Positions 1-5,319 of a stretch of 7,657 nucleotides of DNA are shown piece after piece. The DNA is from Candidatus Apopatocola equi (GTDB lineage: Bacteria; Bacillota; Clostridia; Oscillospirales; Oscillospiraceae): NCBI GenBank assembly GCA_018065965.1, contig JAGHSH010000010.1:1-7657 (forward strand), given 5' to 3'. Position numbers and translations under genes: made by a program. The notes under the pieces were generated by a model. The model was not told the origin of the DNA and did no database searches. It saw only the letters and a program-made list of their open reading frames with translations. Numbering within the stretch: position 1 is the stretch's first letter; each line of letters starts with the position of its first letter.

Positions 1-1302
1 CTCTATATCCTCGACGAGCCCTCCATCGGCCTGCATCAGCGGGACAACGCCAAGCTCCTCAAAACGCTGACGGAGCTGCGGGACATGGGCAACACCCTTC
101 TGGTGGTGGAACATGACGAGGACACCATCCGCGCCGCCGACTATCTGGTGGATATCGGCCCCGGCGCGGGCGTACACGGCGGCGAGATCGTGGCTGTGGG
201 CAGTCTGGAGGACATCTGCGCCGAGCCCCGGAGCATTACCGGCGATTATCTCAGCGGCAGAAGGCGCATCGAGGTGCCCGCCGTGCGCAGAAGCGGCAGC
301 GGCCACGCCCTGCAGGTGCGGGGCGCACGGGAGAACAACCTGCGGGATCTGGATGTGGACTTCCCTCTGGGCTGTCTGGTGGCGGTCACGGGTGTGTCCG
401 GCTCCGGCAAAAGCTCGCTGGTGAACGAGGTGCTCTACAAGCGTCTGGCTGCGGAGAAGATGCGCACCAAGATGCATCCCGGCCGCTGCGATTCCATCGG
501 CGGACTGGAGTATGTGGACAAGGTCATTGCCATTGACCAGAGCCCCATCGGCCGCTCGCCCCGGAGCAATCCGGCCACCTATACGGGCCTGTTCAACGAC
601 ATCCGCGAGCTGATGGCCTCCACCCGGGACGCCTCTCTCCGGGGCTACAGCGCGGGCCGCTTCAGCTTCAATGTGAAGGGCGGCCGCTGTGAGGCCTGTG
701 ACGGCGACGGCGTTTTGAAGATAGAAATGCATTTCCTGCCCGATGTGTACGTGCCCTGCGAGGTCTGTCACGGCAGACGTTATAACCGCGAGACGCTGGA
801 GGTACATTACAAGGGCAAGAACATTGCCGATATACTGGATATGACCGTGGAGGAGGCCTGCGCCTTCTTCGAAAATCAGCCCAAGCTCCGCCCCCGGCTG
901 GAGACACTCATGGATGTGGGACTGGGCTATGTGAAGCTGGGACAGAGTGCCACCACGCTCTCCGGCGGCGAGGCGCAGCGCGTCAAGCTGGCCACGGAGC
1001 TCTCCCGCCGCTCCACGGGCAAGACCGTCTATGTGCTGGATGAGCCCACAACGGGTCTGCACATGGCGGACGTCCACCGGCTCATCGACGTGCTGCAGCG
1101 GCTGGTGGACGCGGGCAACACGGTGATTGTCATCGAGCATAATCTGGATGTGATCAAGTGTGCCGACCGGATCATCGATCTGGGCCCCGAGGGCGGCGAC
1201 GGCGGCGGAACGCTGGTCTTTACCGGCACGCCGGAGGAGTGCGCCGCCTGCCCCGATAGCTATACGGGCGAGTTCCTCCGGGAGCTCCTGCGCAGCAACT
1301 GA
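1..1302 (+). CDS. uvrA: UvrA, excinuclease ABC subunit A (C-terminal part, 5' truncated by window)
   Basis: UvrA is the cytoplasmic damage-recognition ATPase of nucleotide excision repair; as a dimer it loads UvrB onto damaged DNA. About 433 residues are visible, roughly the last 45% of a usual ~940-residue protein. The frame is open from base 1 and enters inside the Walker B of the first ATPase (LYILDEPSIGLHQRDN, window codons 1-16), followed by its H-loop His (codon 38). The second ATPase shows Walker A GVSGSGKSS (131-139), a zinc module with Cys pairs at 230/233 and 253/256 flanking the hairpin MHFLPDVYVP, signature LSGGEAQR (320-327), Walker B VYVLDEPTTGLH (344-355) and the H-loop His at 380. 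All key residues are intact. The first internal Met (base 85) is not the start; the true start lies upstream of the window. The protein ends in a short tail with TGA at 1300-1302, and recD2 starts 54 bases later. Confidence 0.97.
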   Translation, partial: LYILDEPSIGLHQRDNAKLLKTLTELRDMGNTLLVVEHDEDTIRAADYLVDIGPGAGVHGGEIVAVGSLEDICAEPRSITGDYLSGRRRIEVPAVRRSGSGHALQVRGARENNLRDLDVDFPLGCLVAVTGVSGSGKSSLVNEVLYKRLAAEKMRTKMHPGRCDSIGGLEYVDKVIAIDQSPIGRSPRSNPATYTGLFNDIRELMASTRDASLRGYSAGRFSFNVKGGRCEACDGDGVLKIEMHFLPDVYVPCEVCHGRRYNRETLEVHYKGKNIADILDMTVEEACAFFENQPKLRPRLETLMDVGLGYVKLGQSATTLSGGEAQRVKLATELSRRSTGKTVYVLDEPTTGLHMADVHRLIDVLQRLVDAGNTVIVIEHNLDVIKCADRIIDLGPEGGDGGGTLVFTGTPEECAACPDSYTGEFLRELLRSN

Positions 1303-1356
1303 AAGCGCGGAGCCCGGACGGAACGATTCTGAACTGACAAGGAGTGACCCCCGCCT
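1303..1356 (+). promoter_or_regulatory. uvrA-recD2 gap with recD2 ribosome binding site
   Basis: This 54-base gap holds AAGGAG at 1339-1344, a strong Shine-Dalgarno match, 12 bases before the ATG at 1357. That spacing is longer than the usual 5-9. Two in-frame TGA stops (1330 and 1345) lie between the uvrA stop and this ATG, so 1357 is the first possible ATG in the frame; a second in-frame ATG at 1372 is further from the site. I see no convincing promoter and no hairpin followed by a T run, so read-through from uvrA into recD2 is likely. Confidence 0.6.
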
Positions 1357-3561
1357 ATGGACGAACAGCTCATGGAAATCAGCGGCACCATCCGCTCTGT
1401 GATCTTCCAGAACGAAGAGAACGGCTATACGGTCCTGCGGCTGGACATGGGAGACGCCGATGAGGCCACTGTGGTGGGCTGCCTGCCCTTTGCCTCCCCC
1501 GGCGAGGGTCTGACGGCTGCCGGCAAGTGGGAAAAGCATCCCAGCCACGGCACCCAGTTCAAGGCCGTGACTGCCCGGCGGCACCTGCCGGTGGGGGAGA
1601 AGCAGATCTATGCCTATCTGGCCAGCGGCGCGGTCAAGGGCATCGGCGCGGCTACGGCCACGCTGCTGCTGGATAAGTTCGGCGCTCAGACCCTTTCCGT
1701 GCTCTCCGATGAGCCCGAGCGGGTGGCCGAGGTCAGAGGCATCACTCTCCGCAAGGCCCGCCAGTACAGCGAGACCTTCCGCAAGCAGGCGGCGCTCCGC
1801 TCTCTGATGGAGTTCCTGGCCGTCCACGGCATCCCGCCGGAGTATGCCATGCGCCTCTACAAGGTCTATGCGGAGGCCGCGCTGGAGACCTTGAAGAACA
1901 ACCCCTATGTGCTCTCCTCCGAGCAGATCGGAGGCCGCTTTGACGAGGCCGATGCGCTGGCGCTCTCTCTGGGATTTGAGGACGACAGCCCTGAGCGTAT
2001 CAGCGCCGCGCTGATCTATGAAATGCGCTATAACCTGCAGAACGGCCACAGCTTCCTCCCCCGGGAAAAGCTCACGGCCGCCACGGCCAGTCTCATCGGC
2101 GTGGAGCAGGAAAGCGCCGACGAATGTCTGGATATGCTGGCCGACGCCGAGGATGTGGTGCTCTGCACCGTGGCCGGGGTCAACGCGGTCTATCTCCGGG
2201 GCCTCTATGAGGCCGAGGAGGGCAGCGCTGAACGGCTGAAGGCCATGGCGGCCGTCCGCTACGGCGGCGATACGGACATTGCCGCCCTTCTTGAGCGGCT
2301 GGAGCAGCGGCAGGGCATCCGCTATGCCCCCCTGCAGCGCCGTGCCATCGAGCTGGCCGCCGGGCGGCAGCTGCTGGTGCTCACAGGCGGCCCGGGCACC
2401 GGCAAGACCACCGTCATCAAGGGCATCCTCACCCTGTATGACAGCATGAAGATCGAGACCATCCTCTGCGCCCCCACCGGCCGGGCGGCCAAACGCATGA
2501 CCGAGCTCACCGGCGAGGAGGCCTATACCATCCACCGCCTGCTGGGCGCAGGCTGGGACAGGGAGGGAGACCGGGCGGTCTTTCGGAAAAACGAGGACGA
2601 CCCCCTCCGCTGCGGCGCCGTCATTCTGGACGAGTGCTCGATGGTTGACATAACCTTGCTGTACGCCCTGCTCCGCGCCCTGCCGGAGAACTGCCGGCTG
2701 GTGCTGGTGGGCGACAGCGACCAGCTCCCCAGCGTGGGCCCCGGCAGCGTGCTGCTGGATATCCTCCGCTCCGGGACGGTGGCCTCCGTGCGTCTGAAGG
2801 AGGTATTCCGGCAGGGGGAGGAGAGCCGCATCATCCGCAACGCCCACGGCATCAATGAGGGCGTGCAGCCCCCGTGGCAGGAAAACAAGGGCGACTTCTT
2901 CTTTCTGGTGCGCCCCGGCGGGGAAAAGCTCAGCACCACCGTTATGGAGCTCTGCTGGGATCGGCTGCCCAGCCGCATGGGCTTTGACCCCCGGGACATT
3001 CAGGTGCTCACGCCCTCCCGACTGGGGGAGAACGGCACCTATGCCCTCAATGCCCGCCTGCAGGCGGCGCTGAACCCGCCCTCTCCGGAGAAGAAGGAGA
3101 AGAGCTTCGGCGAGCGCGTTTTCCGGGAGGGCGACCGGGTCATGCAGATCCGCAATGACTATGACATCCTCTGGACCCGCAGCGACGGGGAGAGCGGCAG
3201 CGGCATCTTCAACGGCGATGTGGGCACCGTCCTCTCCGTGGACACCGAGCATGAGCTGCTCTGGATCGATTTTGACGACAAGAGAACGCCTTACGGCTTT
3301 GAACAGCTCAGCGAGCTGGAGCTGGCCTATGCGGTCACCGTACATAAGGCGCAGGGCAGCGAGTATCCTGCCGTGGTGCTTGCTTTGGGCAAGACCCCGG
3401 CGCGGCTGTGCTCCCGCGACCTTCTGTATACCGCCGTCACCCGGGCGCGGAAGCTCCTGATCATCGTGGGGGACAAGGGCATTGCCTCCGCCATGGTGGA
3501 CAATGCCCGCAAGACCCGCCGCTACAGCGGCCTCCGGGCCAGACTGGCCGGTGAGGTATGA
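1357..3561 (+). CDS. recD2: RecD2 (YrrC)-type ATP-dependent 5'-3' DNA helicase
   Basis: RecD2 proteins are SF1B helicases that unwind DNA 5' to 3' in repair and recombination without RecB and RecC partners. The 734-residue length is close to family members (about 715 in Deinococcus and 800 in Bacillus, from memory). The N-terminus (about 6-75) resembles the family OB-like domain, with NEENGYTVLRL and a later HPSHGTQFKAV. Helix-hairpin-helix-like segments follow (GIGAATATLLL near 95-105; VRGITLRKA near 126-134). The helicase core has Walker A GGPGTGKT (344-351), Walker B ILDECSMVD (423-431, with Cys where RecD proteins often have Ala), motif III VLVGDSDQLPSVGPG (449-463), motif V-like VTVHKAQGSEY (660-670) and motif VI LLYTAVTRAR (689-698). 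All motifs look functional. It follows uvrA and overlaps comF by 4 bases, placing it in a DNA repair/processing operon. Plain RecD is unlikely given the long N-terminal extension. Confidence 0.95.
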   Translation: MDEQLMEISGTIRSVIFQNEENGYTVLRLDMGDADEATVVGCLPFASPGEGLTAAGKWEKHPSHGTQFKAVTARRHLPVGEKQIYAYLASGAVKGIGAATATLLLDKFGAQTLSVLSDEPERVAEVRGITLRKARQYSETFRKQAALRSLMEFLAVHGIPPEYAMRLYKVYAEAALETLKNNPYVLSSEQIGGRFDEADALALSLGFEDDSPERISAALIYEMRYNLQNGHSFLPREKLTAATASLIGVEQESADECLDMLADAEDVVLCTVAGVNAVYLRGLYEAEEGSAERLKAMAAVRYGGDTDIAALLERLEQRQGIRYAPLQRRAIELAAGRQLLVLTGGPGTGKTTVIKGILTLYDSMKIETILCAPTGRAAKRMTELTGEEAYTIHRLLGAGWDREGDRAVFRKNEDDPLRCGAVILDECSMVDITLLYALLRALPENCRLVLVGDSDQLPSVGPGSVLLDILRSGTVASVRLKEVFRQGEESRIIRNAHGINEGVQPPWQENKGDFFFLVRPGGEKLSTTVMELCWDRLPSRMGFDPRDIQVLTPSRLGENGTYALNARLQAALNPPSPEKKEKSFGERVFREGDRVMQIRNDYDILWTRSDGESGSGIFNGDVGTVLSVDTEHELLWIDFDDKRTPYGFEQLSELELAYAVTVHKAQGSEYPAVVLALGKTPARLCSRDLLYTAVTRARKLLIIVGDKGIASAMVDNARKTRRYSGLRARLAGEV

Positions 3562-4205
3562 AGCTGCACCGTTTTCTCCTGAACCTGTTCTTCCCGCCCC
3601 GCTGCGTGTTCTGCCATGAGCTGCTGCCGCTGCGGGAGGAGAACGGGATCTGCCCCCACTGCGAAAAGACTCTGCCCCGCTTCCACGGGACGGAAAAGAC
3701 CGAGTTTGTGGAGCGCGTTGTCGCCCCCTTCCGCTATGAGGCTGCGGTGCGGGATTCGCTCCGGCGCTATAAGTTCGGCGGACGGAGCTTCTATGCCTCC
3801 GTCTATGCGCCCTGTATGGCCGAGGCGCTGCGGGAAAATCCCATTGCCTTCGATGTGATTTCGTGGGTGCCCCTCCATCCTCGCCGCAGACGCAGCCGCG
3901 GCTACGATCAGGCAGAGCTGCTGGCCCGGGCCCTGAGTGCGGAGCTGGGCACAGAGGCCGTGCCGCTGCTGCGCAAGCAGCGCAACGCAGCGCCCCAGTC
4001 CGGGACCGGCGACGCCGCAGCCCGCCGCGCCAATATCTCCGGCTGTTATGCGATCCTTCCCGATGCGGCGGTGGAGGGCAGGCGCGTATTGCTGGTGGAC
4101 GACATCTTCACCACCGGCGCAACGCTCTCGGAGTGTGCCCGCATCCTGCTTATGGCAGGCTGCGAGGAGGTCTCCGCCGTTACGGTGGCCACGGCTCACC
4201 GATGA
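3558..4205 (+). CDS. comF: ComF family protein: zinc-finger plus phosphoribosyltransferase-fold domain
   Basis: ComF (ComFC-type) proteins have a type I phosphoribosyltransferase fold and are linked to DNA uptake in naturally competent bacteria; their biochemical role is poorly defined. The 215 residues begin with a hydrophobic stretch and a four-Cys zinc finger (C16/C19 and C32/C35). The family motif YKFGGR lies at 71-76 and VPLHPRRRRSRGYDQAELL at 104-122. The PRPP-binding loop VLLVDDIFTTGAT (177-189) keeps the paired Asp and the TTGAT turn. The length is typical. ATG at 3558 overlaps the recD2 TGA (ATGA, 3558-3561). The purine-rich GGTGAGG just before it sits almost directly against the ATG, so translational coupling to recD2 is more likely than independent initiation. 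No ComFA-like helicase gene lies beside it; the partner position is taken by recD2. Competence itself cannot be inferred from this gene, because many non-competent bacteria carry ComF homologues. Confidence 0.93.
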   Translation: MKLHRFLLNLFFPPRCVFCHELLPLREENGICPHCEKTLPRFHGTEKTEFVERVVAPFRYEAAVRDSLRRYKFGGRSFYASVYAPCMAEALRENPIAFDVISWVPLHPRRRRSRGYDQAELLARALSAELGTEAVPLLRKQRNAAPQSGTGDAAARRANISGCYAILPDAAVEGRRVLLVDDIFTTGATLSECARILLMAGCEEVSAVTVATAHR

Positions 4206-4252
4206 AATGAAAAAAACAGAACTCTTCATATATTATTTGAGGTGAAAAACAG
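4206..4252 (+). promoter_or_regulatory. AT-rich leader of mreB: possible promoter plus ribosome binding site
   Basis: Only 12 of these 47 bases are G or C, in sharp contrast to the GC-rich genes on both sides. GAGGTG at 4239-4244 lies 8 bases before the mreB ATG and is a good ribosome binding site. TATATT (4229-4234) or TATTAT (4231-4236) could act as a -10 element. At the matching -35 distance only weak hexamers are present (for example TGAAAA at 4208-4213), so the promoter is a guess from composition plus the -10-like sequence. No terminator hairpin is visible after comF, so read-through is also possible. Confidence 0.4.
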
Positions 4253-5287
4253 ATGATAGTTTTTGTCGAACGCGATATAGCCATTGACATGGGTACCGAC
4301 ACCACCCTTCTCTATGTGGACGGAAAGGGCATCCGCCTGCGGGAGCCCACCGTGGTCACGGTGAACCAGCAGGACGGTTCTCTGCTGCGCATCGGCGAGG
4401 AGGCCCGGAAGATGCTGGGCCGCACGCCCGCCAACGTGGCCGCCGTGCATCCCATCGTCCACGGGGTGATCTCGGACTATGATATGGCCACGCTGATGCT
4501 CCGGGAGCTGATCCGGCGCGTTACCAGCTTCTCCCTCTTCAAGCCCCGGGTGCTCATGTGCGTGCCCGGCAGCATCACCGGCGTGGAGGAGCGCGCCATC
4601 ATCGACGCCTGCGTGGAGGCCGGCGCCCGGAAGGTCTATCTGGTGGAGTCTGCCGTGGCCACGGCTGTGGGCGCGGGTCTGGATGTGAACCGGCCCGACG
4701 GCCACATGGTGCTGGACATCGGCTCCGGTACCACCGAGTGCGCCGTGGTGTCCGCCGGCGGCGTGGTGGAGAGCGCGAGCATCAAGACCGCGGGCAAGGC
4801 CTTTGACGAGGCCATCATCCGCTATATCCGCCGCAAGCACTCCCTGCTCATCGGCGAGCAGACCGCCGAGGCGCTGAAGAAGTCCATCGGCTGCGTGAAG
4901 CCCCGGCCGGAGATCGCCTATGAGGAGGTCAAGGGCCGCTGCCTGATCACGGGTCTGAGCCGCAGCGTGAATATCAGCTCCGATGAGATGGTGGAGGCGC
5001 TGGAGGAGTGCAGCAGCACCATTCTGGAAACGGCGCACATGGTGCTCGAGCGTACGCCCCCGGAGCTGGTGGCCGACATCAGCGAAAACGGCGCGGTGCT
5101 CTCCGGCGGCGGCAGCCTGATCTACGGCATGGACAGACTCTTCACCGAGCGCACGGGCATTGTCGCCAACGTGGTGGACGATGCGCTCTCCTGCACGGCC
5201 TACGGCGCAGGCCGTATGCTTGCCAAGCTGGATAACATGAACGAGGGCATGATCAATCTGGCCAGACGCCGTCAGATGAAGAACTGA
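4253..5287 (+). CDS. mreB: MreB/Mbl-family actin-like protein, divergent at catalytic position
   Basis: MreB-family proteins polymerise into membrane-bound filaments that guide lateral wall synthesis in rod-shaped bacteria. The length (344 residues) and domain order fit the family: phosphate-1 loop IDMGTDTTLLYVDGKG (11-26, conserved D12), EARKMLGRTP (50-59), phosphate-2 loop LDIGSGTTE (154-162), FDEAIIRYIRRK (184-195), LLIGEQTAE, ERTPPELVADI and adenosine motif LSGGGSLIYGMD. SLFKPR (94-99) matches the hydrophobic membrane-insertion loop of Thermotoga MreB (NLFKPR). Two departures stand out. The segment usually reading EEPMAAAIGAG reads ESAVATAVGAG (132-142), putting Ser133 at the catalytic Glu position, and the usual DIGGGTT reads DIGSGTT. 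The start is supported by GAGGTG 8 bases upstream. No mreC or mreD follows; the next gene is a lipid enzyme 32 bases later. It is probably a divergent paralogue rather than the main MreB, but this cannot be settled from one window. Confidence 0.9.
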   Translation: MIVFVERDIAIDMGTDTTLLYVDGKGIRLREPTVVTVNQQDGSLLRIGEEARKMLGRTPANVAAVHPIVHGVISDYDMATLMLRELIRRVTSFSLFKPRVLMCVPGSITGVEERAIIDACVEAGARKVYLVESAVATAVGAGLDVNRPDGHMVLDIGSGTTECAVVSAGGVVESASIKTAGKAFDEAIIRYIRRKHSLLIGEQTAEALKKSIGCVKPRPEIAYEEVKGRCLITGLSRSVNISSDEMVEALEECSSTILETAHMVLERTPPELVADISENGAVLSGGGSLIYGMDRLFTERTGIVANVVDDALSCTAYGAGRMLAKLDNMNEGMINLARRRQMKN

Positions 5288-5306
5288 GGGCTGCTCTGTC
5301 CGAGCC

Positions 5307-5311
5307 GGGAG
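5307..5311 (+). promoter_or_regulatory. Ribosome binding site deciding the start of the acyl ligase fusion gene
   Basis: GGGAG at 5307-5311 lies 8 bases before ATG at 5320. The frame is closed upstream by TAA at 5233 and has no ATG, GTG or TTG between that stop and 5320, so 5320 is the first good start. A second ATG three codons later (5329) is less well placed. The 32-base gap after mreB shows no terminator or promoter, so co-transcription with mreB is expected. Confidence 0.65.
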
Positions 5312-5319
5312 TAAACAGA

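Noticed and set aside
85..1302. uvrA starting at base 85 as a 405-residue protein
   Set aside because: The UvrA homology and open frame run back to base 1 (Walker B of the first ATPase), so the Met at 85 is internal and the gene is cut by the window edge.
1303..1356. Possible terminator after uvrA
   Set aside because: The gap is GC-rich, but no stable stem followed by a T run could be found.
2523..2999. 158-codon open frame on the minus strand inside recD2
   Set aside because: It covers the Walker B and motif III region of an intact helicase gene; its Ser/Arg-rich translation looks like a shadow.
3522..4229. 235-codon open frame on the minus strand
   Set aside because: It is an in-register mirror of comF with no motif; the + strand has clear zinc-finger and PRPP-loop signatures.
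4206..4252. Possible intrinsic terminator after comF
   Set aside because: There is an A run and AT-rich sequence but no GC-rich stem in front of a T run on the + strand.
4226..5038. 270-codon open frame on the minus strand
   Set aside because: It is an in-register mirror of mreB; its product is low-complexity, rich in His, Ala, Gly and Leu, and without recognisable domains.
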